13,345 bases of DNA from the NCBI GenBank assembly GCA_946618745.1, contig CAMOLN010000008.1, forward strand, positions 1-13,345. Reading direction: 5' to 3'. The translations under genes were made by a program, and so were the position numbers. Numbering within the stretch: position 1 is the stretch's first letter; every line of letters begins with the position of its first letter. The stretch comes from an uncultured Alphaproteobacteria bacterium (GTDB lineage Bacteria; Pseudomonadota; Alphaproteobacteria; RF32; CAG-239). Under the pieces are notes generated by a model, which saw only the letters and a program-made list of their open reading frames with translations, was not told the DNA's origin and did no database searches. Below, piece after piece: positions 1 to 7,244 of this stretch.

Positions 1-699
1 TGTCAAGAGGCTATGGATTTAAGCAATATCGTGTTAAAAACCAAAAAACGCCATATTTATCCGCGTTCGGTAACTCAAGCTGAATATATAAAAACTATGA
101 TGAGTAATGAATTGGTATTCGGTTTGGGGCCGGCCGGAACCGGAAAGACCTATTTGGCTGTGGCTTTGGCTGTTTCGATGATGTTAGAAGGGACTATTGA
201 TAAAATTATATTATCAAGGCCGGCAGTTGAGGCCGGAGAAAATCTCGGATTTTTGCCGGGCGATTTGAAAGATAAAGTTGATCCTTATTTGCGTCCGTTG
301 TATGATGCGTTGTATGAAATGTTGCCGGCCGAGCAAGTTGATAAAAAAATTGCTTTGGGTGAGATAGAAATTGCTCCGTTGGCATTTATGCGCGGTCGTA
401 CTTTATCGAATGCCTTTATTATATTAGATGAAGCCCAAAATACTACGCCGATGCAAATGAAGATGTTTTTAACAAGGTTGGGTGAGAATTCACGGATGGT
501 GGTTAACGGAGATTTGAGCCAAGTGGATTTACCTCGCGGAGTTATATCGGGGTTACGTGATGCTTTAGATGTTTTGAAAGGGACTGATAATATCGGTTCG
601 GTGCGTTTTTCAGCTACAGATGTGGTTCGTCACGGATTGGTTGCCAAGATAGTTAAAGCTTATGAAAGTAAGAGCAAAAAAGAATATGGCGACGAATAG
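1..699 (+). CDS. phoH: PhoH family P-loop ATPase, 5' end cut by window
   Basis: Cytoplasmic PhoH-like (YbeZ) ATPase, linked to RNA metabolism and 16S rRNA/ribosome maturation together with YbeY. The Walker A motif GPAGTGKT follows the PhoH signature 'TQAEYI', and the Walker B-like motif IILDEAQN and the segment 'VNGDLSQVDLP' are typical of the family. The frame is open from base 1, with no stop before the ATG at 13. Family members usually exceed 300 residues and have about 100 residues before Walker A, whereas only about 40 are visible here. I therefore read this as a gene cut by the window rather than a 228-residue protein starting at 13. Its 3' end overlaps the start of ybeY by 14 bases (37 if ybeY starts at 662), implying translational coupling. 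The family call is very secure; the true start is outside the window. Confidence 0.95.
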   Translation, partial: CQEAMDLSNIVLKTKKRHIYPRSVTQAEYIKTMMSNELVFGLGPAGTGKTYLAVALAVSMMLEGTIDKIILSRPAVEAGENLGFLPGDLKDKVDPYLRPLYDALYEMLPAEQVDKKIALGEIEIAPLAFMRGRTLSNAFIILDEAQNTTPMQMKMFLTRLGENSRMVVNGDLSQVDLPRGVISGLRDALDVLKGTDNIGSVRFSATDVVRHGLVAKIVKAYESKSKKEYGDE

Positions 700-1225
700 T
701 AATCATATTGATGTAGTGGTTGAGGATGACAACTGGGCAAAAGTTGCTGTGATAAGTGAAGGTCAGTGTGCGGCAATTTTTGATGCGGTTTGTGATTATT
801 TAACCAATCAAAAAATTAATGTTTGTTATGATTTGTTGAAATCAGGCAAATCGTTGGGTGCGGCTTTGGTGTTAAGTAATGCCGAGCAGGTGCGGCAACT
901 CAATGCGGAATTTCGTAAGCAGGATAAACCAACTAATGTGTTGTCGTTTGCAAATATTGATGCTGATGATTTTAGGCAGATTGTTGAAAATGATGATATT
1001 ATCAATTTGGGGGATATTATTATGGCTTGGGAAGTGTTGGTTGATGAAGCCAAGCAGAAAAAAATATCCGCAGAGCATCATTTTATACATTTGTTAGTGC
1101 ATGGAATACTGCATTTGTTAGGTTTTGATCACCAAAACGATGATGAAGCCGAAGTTATGGAAAGTATAGAAATCGCAGTATTAGGGTTGATGAATATTGC
1201 TAATCCTTATGAGGAGTTTGAATAG
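686..1225 (+). CDS. ybeY: Endoribonuclease YbeY (rRNA maturation factor)
   Basis: Zinc-dependent single-strand endoribonuclease required for 16S rRNA 3' maturation and 70S ribosome quality control. The diagnostic motif HGILHLLGFDH begins at residue 139, and its three histidines (139, 143, 149) are the expected zinc ligands. The family motif 'TNVLSF' lies upstream. Two starts are possible, ATG 662 (187 aa) and ATG 686 (179 aa). I prefer 686 because family homology (IDVVVED) begins just after it and an AAGAG lies 12 bases upstream, but neither ribosome binding site is strong. The gene overlaps phoH and is followed after 3 bases by the CorC gene, the standard phoH-ybeY-ybeX order. It is slightly longer than the usual 150-170 residues, with an acidic insert between the NVLSF motif and the zinc site. 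Confidence 0.95.
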   Translation: MATNSNHIDVVVEDDNWAKVAVISEGQCAAIFDAVCDYLTNQKINVCYDLLKSGKSLGAALVLSNAEQVRQLNAEFRKQDKPTNVLSFANIDADDFRQIVENDDIINLGDIIMAWEVLVDEAKQKKISAEHHFIHLLVHGILHLLGFDHQNDDEAEVMESIEIAVLGLMNIANPYEEFE

Positions 1226-1228
1226 AAA

Positions 1229-2098
1229 ATGTCAGATGAAGATAGTCAGGAATTGAATATTTTTAAACGTTTTTTTCACCGCCGACAACAAGAAAATGTT
1301 CGCGAAACGATTGAAGATTTGATGGAAGAGGCGGCAGAAAACGGTGAAAATGATTTTAGTAAACATGAACAGTTGTTGCTTAATAACGTGTTGGATTTAC
1401 GAGGTCGTAAATGTGAGAATGCCATGATTCCAAGGGCGGATATTATTGCTTTTCCCCGGACAGGATCGGTAATGGATTTGGCTGATTTGATGATTGAGCA
1501 AGGACATTCCAGAATACCGATTTACGGAGATTCTTTAGATGATATTGTCGGTATAGTTCATGTAATAGATTTAGTTAAAGGTGTTTTGCAAAAGCAATCG
1601 GATATAAAGGCCGGTGATATTGTCAGTGATAAGATTAAATTTGTAGCTCCGGAAAAAGGGGTGTTAGATTTGTTGAAAGAAATGCAGCAAGATAAGATTC
1701 ATATGGCAATGGTGGTTGATGAATATGGCGGAATTGACGGATTGGTTACCATTGAGGATTTGTTGGAAGAAATAGTCGGTGATATTGAGGATGAGTATGA
1801 TCATGAAGATGAGCCTATTATTTGCAAACAAAGCAATGGTAATGTTGTAGCTGAGGGTAAGGCCGAATTGGATGAAATAAAATCTGTATGTGATTTGGAT
1901 TTGTATGAAGGGTTACCTGAAAGTGAAGAAGATGATATTGATACGATTAACAGTTTAATTTTTCATCTGATACAACGTGTTCCCAGCAGAGGAGAGGTGA
2001 TTAACGGGTTAGGCGGCATCAAATTTAGGATTTTGGAAGCTGATCCTACTCAGATTAAAAAAGTGATGATTATCAGGCCTAATCTTGGAAGAGATTAA
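1229..2098 (+). CDS. CBS-domain hemolysin/CorC (TlyC, YbeX) family protein
   Basis: Soluble CorC/HlyC-type protein of 289 aa. A paired CBS module (Bateman domain, roughly residues 60-190) includes 'MIPRADIIAF', 'GHSRIPIYGDSLDDIVGIVH' and, in the second CBS, 'MVVDEYGGIDGLVTIEDLLE'. A C-terminal CorC_HlyC (transporter-associated) domain follows and contains 'EGLPESEEDDIDTINSLI'. No transmembrane DUF21 domain is present, so it is the short YbeX/CorC form rather than the membrane CNNM-like form. CorC was proposed to act in Mg2+/Co2+ efflux, while YbeX is linked to ribosome metabolism and Mg2+ homeostasis; the ybeY-lnt context favours the YbeX reading. CBS pairs usually bind adenine nucleotides. 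The ATG at 1229 follows the ybeY stop by 3 bases, and the lnt ATG follows this stop by 2 bases, so this is an operon. Confidence 0.93.
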   Translation: MSDEDSQELNIFKRFFHRRQQENVRETIEDLMEEAAENGENDFSKHEQLLLNNVLDLRGRKCENAMIPRADIIAFPRTGSVMDLADLMIEQGHSRIPIYGDSLDDIVGIVHVIDLVKGVLQKQSDIKAGDIVSDKIKFVAPEKGVLDLLKEMQQDKIHMAMVVDEYGGIDGLVTIEDLLEEIVGDIEDEYDHEDEPIICKQSNGNVVAEGKAELDEIKSVCDLDLYEGLPESEEDDIDTINSLIFHLIQRVPSRGEVINGLGGIKFRILEADPTQIKKVMIIRPNLGRD

Positions 2099-2100
2099 CT

Positions 2101-3750
2101 ATGGAGCATGAAGAGCAGGAAAAAAAAACAAGAGAAATTGCGCAGGAATTTAAGGCCAAGCAACGAAGAAATTGGTTGCTTGTTTTGTTGAGGTATTTGG
2201 CTAAACATCCAAAGATTTCATCTTTAACGGTCGGTTTGTTAAGTGTATTTTCGTTTGCTCCTTATTTTAATTTTGTTGTTGCGTGCGGTTGTTTTGTGGT
2301 TTTAATGCATTTGTTGCTTGAAACTGATGGTTGGAAAGAGAAATTTAAGCTTGGGTATATATTCGGTTTTGGATATTTTGCTGCAGGATTTGCTTGGATA
2401 GGTAATGCTGTTTTGGTTGAACCTGATGAATTTGGGTGGCTTTATCCTGTAATATTAGTTCTTGCAGGATCTTTTTTCGGACTATTTGCTGCAGTGCCTG
2501 CGGCTTGTATGGGGTTAACAAGAGATAAGTTTGGTGAATGGCTGGTCTTTTGCGGTATGTGGGTGATTGCAGAGTGGGTGCGCAGCTGGTTTTTAACAGG
2601 TTTTCCGTGGAATTTGTTGGGATATTCATGGGCATTTAATCCCGAATTGATTCAGAATGCCGCAATCGGAGGGGTATATTTGACTTCGTTGTTGGTAATT
2701 ATGGCATATACGGTTTGGGGGTTATTATTAAATGTCTATATAGAATCGTTATATGCTGATAGTGTCGATAATATTATGAAGAGATTATTTAAAAGATCGT
2801 ATATAGCAGTTCTTATAATGGTTATTGTTTTTTGGGGAAATCTTCTTTGGGGTAAAGCAAGAATTGTCGATATGCAAACCGGCAATGTTACAGTAAGGAT
2901 TGTGCAACCGAGTATTCCCCAGACAATGAAGTGGACAAGGGAGTTGGCTGAAGATAATTTTCAGACTTATATTAACTTAAGTTCGACTAAAAGTGATAAG
3001 CGTCCGGATTGGGTGATTTGGGGAGAGACGGCTTCGCCGTTTAGGTTGGATGAAGATGAGGAACATCGGGCGCGAGCCGTAGATTTTTTGGAAGATAAAG
3101 AATTGCTGATAAGCGGAATGGTAAGTTATCATGATAATCGAGGAAAATTTTTGCCGCATAATTCAATGGTTATTGTTGATGCTAAAGGCGAGGTCAGAGG
3201 TTATTATGATAAGAGCCATTTGGTTCCGTTTGGTGAATATATTCCATTAAGAAAATATTTACCGAAGTTTTTACGTCCGGTGGCTAATGCGATAGGTGAA
3301 TTTGGAAGAGGAAACGGAGCTAAAACTTTTGCTATTGAAAATTATCCCTTATTGGGTGGGGCTATATGTTATGAAATAATTTTTCCTCATGAAGTGGCGG
3401 ATAGGCAGGCTCGTCCGGAAGTAATTGTTAATTTGACGAATGACGGATGGTATGGAGAATCGGCCGGACCTTATCAACATTGGGTGGCTGCAATGTTCAG
3501 AGCCGTGGAGGAAGGAATCCCAGTGGTAAGAGTTGCTAATAATGGTATAAGCGGGATGATAAATGCTTTTGGAGAAGAAAAGATAAAAATGGCTTTGAAT
3601 GAGGTCGGGTATAGAGATTTTGAATTAGAAAAAGCTTTAGCTAAAAGCACTGTTTATAGCAGGTTTGGTAATTTACCAATAATAATATTATGCTTGATTT
3701 TGGTGGCTGTTGGTGTTATAAGGCGACATAGAAGGCAAGTTGTGAGGTGA
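2101..3750 (+). CDS. lnt: Apolipoprotein N-acyltransferase
   Basis: Inner-membrane enzyme that N-acylates the diacylglyceryl-cysteine of lipoproteins, the last step of lipoprotein maturation after Lgt and LspA, using phospholipid acyl groups. The protein is 549 aa, close to the family length. It has several N-terminal hydrophobic segments (roughly residues 35-260), then a periplasmic nitrilase-type domain, then a C-terminal hydrophobic helix (residues 524-540). The catalytic triad is intact: Glu309 in 'WGETASPF', Lys371 in 'YDKSHLVPFGEYIP' and Cys423 in 'GGAICYEIIFP'. The 52-residue Lys-Cys spacing equals that of the E. coli enzyme. The typical 'NLTNDGWYG' is also present. It starts 2 bases after the CorC gene, and its stop overlaps the region carrying the ribosome binding site of the next gene. 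Confidence 0.97.
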   Translation: MEHEEQEKKTREIAQEFKAKQRRNWLLVLLRYLAKHPKISSLTVGLLSVFSFAPYFNFVVACGCFVVLMHLLLETDGWKEKFKLGYIFGFGYFAAGFAWIGNAVLVEPDEFGWLYPVILVLAGSFFGLFAAVPAACMGLTRDKFGEWLVFCGMWVIAEWVRSWFLTGFPWNLLGYSWAFNPELIQNAAIGGVYLTSLLVIMAYTVWGLLLNVYIESLYADSVDNIMKRLFKRSYIAVLIMVIVFWGNLLWGKARIVDMQTGNVTVRIVQPSIPQTMKWTRELAEDNFQTYINLSSTKSDKRPDWVIWGETASPFRLDEDEEHRARAVDFLEDKELLISGMVSYHDNRGKFLPHNSMVIVDAKGEVRGYYDKSHLVPFGEYIPLRKYLPKFLRPVANAIGEFGRGNGAKTFAIENYPLLGGAICYEIIFPHEVADRQARPEVIVNLTNDGWYGESAGPYQHWVAAMFRAVEEGIPVVRVANNGISGMINAFGEEKIKMALNEVGYRDFELEKALAKSTVYSRFGNLPIIILCLILVAVGVIRRHRRQVVR

Positions 3751-3755
3751 GTGAT

Positions 3756-4268
3756 ATGAAGGATAAGAAAAAAGATCGTAAAGGAAGTCGGGGCAGAACT
3801 CCGACAGGGGCTCCGAATCCGGTTGATGTACATGTAGGTAACAGGATAAAAATAAGGCGAAATTTGTTAGGATGGAGCCAAGAAAAGCTTGGTGCTATGT
3901 TGGGGTTAACTTTTCAGCAAATTCAAAAGTATGAAAAGGGATTAAATCGTGTCAGTGCCAGCCGTCTATGGGATTTCAGTGTTGTGATGAACACACCGGT
4001 TGGTTTTTTTTATGAGGATATGGATGATCAAACTGTGCAAAGCAGTCCACGCAGATTTAGTAATCCTGATGCGGAGATGTCTTTGAATGAACATAGCAGT
4101 TTGTTTGATGAAGATCCAATGCGAAAACAAGAAACTTTGGAGTTGATACGCGCTTATTATAAGATAAGCAATCGTAGTGTGGCTCAGAATTTGTATAATT
4201 TGATCGTTTCGATGTCAAAGAGCACTTATATTCAAAATAAAGAAGACAGTGACGAAGAAGGACGTTAA
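3756..4268 (+). CDS. XRE-family HTH transcriptional regulator, PraR/PhrR-like
   Basis: Cytoplasmic DNA-binding protein of 170 aa. A Lys/Arg-rich N-terminal tail leads into an XRE/Cro-type helix-turn-helix at about residues 28-85: 'HVGNRIKIRRNLLGWSQEKL', then the recognition segment 'TFQQIQKYEKG' and 'NRVSASRLW'. This wording is characteristic of the alphaproteobacterial PraR/PhrR group, which contains stress, quorum-sensing and biofilm regulators in rhizobia. The C-terminal part is a helical acidic tail typical of the group. I chose ATG 3756 because GAGGTGA (3744-3750) lies 5 bases upstream. A GTG at 3747, overlapping the lnt stop as GTGA, would add three residues. It is the last gene of the plus-strand operon and converges on a minus-strand small gene with a 21-base gap. 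Regulatory targets cannot be read from the sequence. Confidence 0.9.
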   Translation: MKDKKKDRKGSRGRTPTGAPNPVDVHVGNRIKIRRNLLGWSQEKLGAMLGLTFQQIQKYEKGLNRVSASRLWDFSVVMNTPVGFFYEDMDDQTVQSSPRRFSNPDAEMSLNEHSSLFDEDPMRKQETLELIRAYYKISNRSVAQNLYNLIVSMSKSTYIQNKEDSDEEGR

Positions 4269-4289
4269 AAAAAATAAAAATTTGTCTTT

Positions 4290-4505
4290 CTAGTCGGGTT
4301 TGCAACGATTGTCAACAGAGCGATCGGATGGAGGCAAGTCTTCAAAATCGCCGAAGTTGAACATATTTTTTTCAAATTCGCATTCATCGTCCAGGCCATT
4401 ATAAGACTCGATTAGTCTCATTTTTTTCAGCGGACGGACAACAAAGTCGTTTTGATCGTCAAAACGGTTAAATTTATTGTGATGCTCAGTGTTTTTATTA
4501 ATCAT
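4290..4505 (-). CDS. Small acidic hypothetical protein, 71 aa
   Basis: I do not recognise this protein. It begins 'MINKNTEHHNKFNRFDDQ', is hydrophilic, has more Asp/Glu than Lys/Arg, and shows no signal peptide, membrane segment or cysteine pair; its single cysteines are spread out. I believe it is a real gene because the complement of 4512-4518 gives GAGGAGA, 6 bases before the ATG, a near-ideal Shine-Dalgarno sequence. It is the only long frame in the gap between the XRE gene and the kinase-like gene. It runs convergent with the XRE gene and divergent from the gene at 4636, sharing an AT-rich 130-base promoter region with it. The length and acidic, asparagine-rich composition suggest a partly disordered regulatory or adaptor protein, but no function can be assigned. 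Confidence 0.6.
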   Translation of the reverse strand: MINKNTEHHNKFNRFDDQNDFVVRPLKKMRLIESYNGLDDECEFEKNMFNFGDFEDLPPSDRSVDNRCKPD

Positions 4506-4540
4506 GGTATATTCTCCTCAAGTTGTGAATTACATATAAT

Positions 4541-4566
4541 ATTTTTTTTAGCTTTTTTAATCCACA
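4541..4566 (-). promoter_or_regulatory. Possible promoter of the 71-aa gene
   Basis: On the minus strand, TGGATT (weak -35) and TATTAT (good -10, complement of about 4536-4541) are separated by 17 bases, with transcription starting roughly 20 bases before the GAGGAGA ribosome binding site. The -35 is a poor match, so confidence is low. Confidence 0.3.
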
Positions 4567-4570
4567 TAAG

Positions 4571-4583
4571 AGTAAATTTTACT
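4571..4583. promoter_or_regulatory. Palindrome AGTAAA-T-TTTACT in divergent promoter region
   Basis: This is a perfect 6+1+6 inverted repeat in the 130-base gap between two divergent genes. It ends where the possible -35 of the plus-strand gene begins. That position would suit an operator for a dimeric regulator, perhaps the neighbouring XRE protein, but in AT-rich DNA a palindrome of this size can arise by chance. Confidence 0.3.
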
Positions 4584-4609
4584 TGAGATTATCCTAAAAG
4601 TCATATACT
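4583..4609 (+). promoter_or_regulatory. Possible promoter of the kinase-like gene
   Basis: TTGAGA (4583-4588) and TATACT (4604-4609) resemble -35 and -10 boxes, but the 15-base spacer is shorter than usual. A start about 7 bases after the -10 would leave a leader of about 20 bases carrying the ribosome binding site GTGAGGA (4625-4631). Confidence 0.4.
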
Positions 4610-4635
4610 TGCATAAGTGTAACAGTGAGGACAAT

Positions 4636-5358
4636 ATGTGGAAAATTGATATAAAGAAACGTCCTGATTATGATAAATTGTTGAATAAATTGAATGCACA
4701 ATTGAATTGGAAGCACAATTGGCAAAATGTTGATTTGCTTTATCAACAGTTGCTTAGTGATAAGGCTTTTCGTAAAGAATTAATGCGTAAAGCTATTCAT
4801 TTGAGTTCATTATGGATACCGGCAGCGATTTATTTTATGCCAAAATTTGTTTTGGTGCCGATATTGATGATTATTTTAATCGGTAATGTAATTTTGGAAT
4901 ATGGTAATTTTCGACGTTATCCATGGGCGCGCAAGTCATTTGGAGTGTTGTTTTTTAAGACTTTGCGTAATAAAGAAACTTCGCGTGAACATTTTCAATT
5001 TACCGGTTCAATATATGTGTTGGTATCTTCTTTGTTATGTTTGTGTTTGTTTGATAAAGTGATTGCTTCAATATCGCTGACAGTGATGTTGATATCAGAT
5101 AGTGCGGCAGCATTGGTCGGGCGTTCGGTCGGCAGAATTAAATTTCATAAAAGCAAAACTTTGGAAGGAACTTTGGCGTTCTTTGTTTCGGCTTTGATTA
5201 TTAATTTGTTGTTTGCGCAAGTTTATCCTTTTACCTGGGGAAGTGTGATAGCCTGTACGGTAGCTACGTTAGCTGAAGTTTATGAAGACAAAATTGAAAT
5301 AGATGATAATCTTTCGGTACCGATATTTATGTCGGCAGTGTTGACTTTTTGGCAATAA
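4636..5358 (+). CDS. Polytopic dolichol/phytol/diacylglycerol-kinase-like membrane protein
   Basis: Integral membrane protein of 240 aa. After a charged N-terminal 50 residues comes the family-typical 'RKAIHL' (51-56), then about six hydrophobic segments. Signature residues of the CTP-dependent lipid kinase family (dolichol kinase SEC59, phytol kinase VTE5, yeast DGK1) are present: 'ISDSAAALVGRSVGRIKF' (Asp155, Gly162, Gly166), then 'KSKTLEGTLAFF' (Lys174, Glu177, Gly178) and 'EVYEDKIEIDDNLSVP' near the C terminus. Bacterial members are often misnamed phosphatidate cytidylyltransferase. The likely reaction is phosphorylation of a polyprenol or other lipid alcohol at the inner membrane; the substrate is not readable. 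I chose ATG 4636 for its GTGAGGA ribosome binding site; an in-frame TTG at 4609 has none. It converges tail-to-tail on mnmA with only 2 bases between the stop codons, and I see no terminator there. Confidence 0.85.
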   Translation: MWKIDIKKRPDYDKLLNKLNAQLNWKHNWQNVDLLYQQLLSDKAFRKELMRKAIHLSSLWIPAAIYFMPKFVLVPILMIILIGNVILEYGNFRRYPWARKSFGVLFFKTLRNKETSREHFQFTGSIYVLVSSLLCLCLFDKVIASISLTVMLISDSAAALVGRSVGRIKFHKSKTLEGTLAFFVSALIINLLFAQVYPFTWGSVIACTVATLAEVYEDKIEIDDNLSVPIFMSAVLTFWQ

Positions 5359-5360
5359 AC

Positions 5361-6422
5361 TTATTTTATTATTCCTCCTCCCAATAAATAGCTTCCATCA
5401 TACAGAACAACGGATTGTCCGGGGGTTATAGCATTTTGTGGTGAGAAAAATTTTACGGAAAAAGCTTCGTTTGAGAGTGGTGATACTTCGACTTCACAAG
5501 GGGATTGTGATGAACGAATTTTAGCTAAACAACAGATTGTTTTATCGGGAGCCGGGGATTGCCAATTCCAATTGTCAGCAGTCAACTCGGTTTGAAGGCA
5601 ATCTTCAGCATAACCTAAAACTACTTCGTTTTTTTCTTTGTTGATGGACAGAACATATAACGGATGAGGTGCGGATATTCCCAAACCACGGCGTTGACCG
5701 ATGGTAAAATTCCAATAACCATTGTGAGTGCCGAGAATTTTGCCGTCAGTTCCGATGAAATTGCCGGTTTGAGGAGAAAACTGCAGTATATCGTTGATAG
5801 CTCCATTATAAAAATCCTGACTGTCAGGTTTGTCTGAAACGCTTAATCCGGCCGAACGTGCTAATTCACGGATTTCCGTTTTGTTTTTTGATCCTAAAGG
5901 AAGGATTATTTTAGCGAGTTGTTCTTGGCTGAGCCGATAGAGAAAATAAGATTGATCTTTGTGCTCATCAATACCGCGGGTTATTTGATAGCGTTCGGTT
6001 TGGCTGTTGTATTCTATGCCGGCATAATGTCCGGTAGCAAATTTATCAAAACTAATGCCTGATTTGACGGCAGCTTGAGGAAGAACACTGAATTTGATTC
6101 TAGCGTTGCAAATTACGCAAGGATTTGGGGTTCGTCCGGCTTTGTATTCAGATTTGAAATTGCTCAGCACAATGTTTTTATATTCTTCACGGCAATCTAA
6201 TACGACATGAGGAATGCCGATGGTTTGACAAACTTTGGCGGCTTCGGCAATGTCATCTTTATCAGGGGCAAAGCAACCATTGGCGTGTTCGGGAATGTGT
6301 GAAACATTAGCATCGTCCCATATTGACATGGTGGCACCGATGACTTCATGTCCGGCTTGTTTTAATAACAAAGCGGTTACCGAAGAGTCAACTCCTCCGC
6401 TCATTCCGACTAAAATTTTCAT
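5361..6422 (-). CDS. mnmA: tRNA-uridine 2-sulfurtransferase MnmA, divergent cysteine pattern
   Basis: Adenylates and thiolates U34 of tRNA-Lys, -Glu and -Gln, using sulfur from the IscS/Tus relay or another donor. The protein is 353 aa, near family length. The PP-loop GMSGGVDSSV is at residues 6-15, 'ATGHYAG' at 129-135, 'DQSYFLYRL' follows, then 'TIGQRRGLGI' and the C-terminal 'GGGIIK'. The cysteine layout is unusual. The first catalytic cysteine region reads 'TPNPCVICNARIKF', giving a CxxC (102, 105). At the place of the second catalytic cysteine (E. coli Cys199 in 'GICF') this protein has 'DSQDFYNG', with Tyr205. A third cysteine lies in 'GCFAPDKDD' (Cys50). A subgroup with this pattern exists in the family as far as I recall, so it is probably functional but mechanistically different. 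The ribosome binding site AAGGAA lies just upstream of the ATG. It follows trmB. Confidence 0.93.
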   Translation of the reverse strand: MKILVGMSGGVDSSVTALLLKQAGHEVIGATMSIWDDANVSHIPEHANGCFAPDKDDIAEAAKVCQTIGIPHVVLDCREEYKNIVLSNFKSEYKAGRTPNPCVICNARIKFSVLPQAAVKSGISFDKFATGHYAGIEYNSQTERYQITRGIDEHKDQSYFLYRLSQEQLAKIILPLGSKNKTEIRELARSAGLSVSDKPDSQDFYNGAINDILQFSPQTGNFIGTDGKILGTHNGYWNFTIGQRRGLGISAPHPLYVLSINKEKNEVVLGYAEDCLQTELTADNWNWQSPAPDKTICCLAKIRSSQSPCEVEVSPLSNEAFSVKFFSPQNAITPGQSVVLYDGSYLLGGGIIK

Positions 6423-6443
6423 ATTTTTATTCCTTTGCTTAAT

Positions 6444-6471
6444 ATTTTACAATAGTGTTTTGATTTTACAA
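6444..6471 (-). promoter_or_regulatory. Possible mnmA promoter within a direct repeat
   Basis: On the minus strand the trmB-mnmA gap holds TTGTAA (complement of 6466-6471), a 16-base spacer, then TAAAAT (complement of 6444-6449, five of six consensus bases). The nonamer TTGTAAAAT occurs twice with a 19-base period and covers both boxes. This would let mnmA be transcribed independently of trmB. Confidence 0.35.
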
Positions 6472-6473
6472 GT

Positions 6474-7190
6474 TTAAATGCGGCGATATTCCAAAAATAC
6501 CGGACGGCGACCTTCTTTTAGGGCTTTGAGCTGATATTTGGTTTCCACCCAGTCAGCGGGCGGATTACGCCAATCGTTGCTGTGGCGGGCGGTCCAGATA
6601 AATGAGGAAGATCGGTGCATTTGTTCTAACGTCCAACGTTTATATATCGGATGGTCGGTGGCAATCAGTAAAGTTCCATCCTTTTTGATTATGCGGGCGA
6701 GTTCGCTTAAATTATCAGGGTTAACGAAACGGCGATCAGCATGGCGTTTTTTCGGCCAAGGGTCGGGAAAAAGCAAAAAAACATTATCAATCATGGCATC
6801 GGGAATACGGGCAAAGAGTTTGCGTACATCATCGCTATATATGCGGATGTTGTCCACTCGATCGGGTAATAGGCGGATTTTTTCGGGTACCTCGGAGTTT
6901 TGTTTGATGCCGGTGAGTAAAGACAGTAAGTTGGCAATACCGTTTTGAAATACTTCTGCGCCAATAAAGCCTGTTTCGGGGTGAAGAAGAGAAAATCCGG
7001 CAAGATGTTCGCCGCCACCGAATCCGATTTCCAAGCATATTTTTTTTACCGGAGTGCCAAATAAATTAGGGGATATGGGCTGTTGTTCGCTGATTTCCAA
7101 CTGAGGCAGAAATTGTTCCAAAAGCGAGGTTTTGGCTTTGCGGATTTTACGCCCTTTGCGGCGTCCGAAAAATTTGAAGTCGTCCATCAT
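6474..7190 (-). CDS. trmB: tRNA (guanine-N7-)-methyltransferase TrmB
   Basis: SAM-dependent enzyme forming m7G46 in the variable loop of tRNAs; cytoplasmic, 238 aa. After a basic N terminus ('GRRKGRKIRKAK') the SAM-binding motif I is 'LEIGFGGGEH' (53-62), motif II is 'FIGAEVFQNGI' with Glu79, and the family signature 'FPDPWPKKRHADRRF' spans 141-155. The C-terminal motif 'FLEYRRI' is also typical. The minus-strand ribosome binding site AAGGA sits about 7 bases before the first ATG of an ATG-ATG pair. Only 26 bases separate its start from the terminator hairpin behind tRNA-Arg, so a private promoter has almost no room unless it overlaps the hairpin or the tRNA. It probably depends on read-through. 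In related genomes trmB usually follows metK in the same cluster as lnt and the XRE gene; here it is inverted. Confidence 0.96.
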   Translation of the reverse strand: MMDDFKFFGRRKGRKIRKAKTSLLEQFLPQLEISEQQPISPNLFGTPVKKICLEIGFGGGEHLAGFSLLHPETGFIGAEVFQNGIANLLSLLTGIKQNSEVPEKIRLLPDRVDNIRIYSDDVRKLFARIPDAMIDNVFLLFPDPWPKKRHADRRFVNPDNLSELARIIKKDGTLLIATDHPIYKRWTLEQMHRSSSFIWTARHSNDWRNPPADWVETKYQLKALKEGRRPVFLEYRRI

Positions 7191-7215
7191 TAAATATCCT
7201 TGGCGGTTATAAGGG

Positions 7216-7241
7216 AAAACCCTTGATTGCTCAAGGGTTTT
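7216..7241 (-). terminator. Hairpin terminator behind tRNA-Arg
   Basis: An 11-bp perfect inverted repeat (7216-7226 with 7231-7241, 4-base loop) gives, on the minus strand, AAAACCCTTGA-loop-TCAAGGGTTTT. The T run is within the 3' arm and is followed by CCCTTATAA. It lies 3 bases beyond the tRNA CCA end and immediately upstream of trmB, so it acts as the tRNA terminator and perhaps as a partial attenuator for trmB-mnmA. Confidence 0.75.
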
Positions 7242-7244
7242 GAT

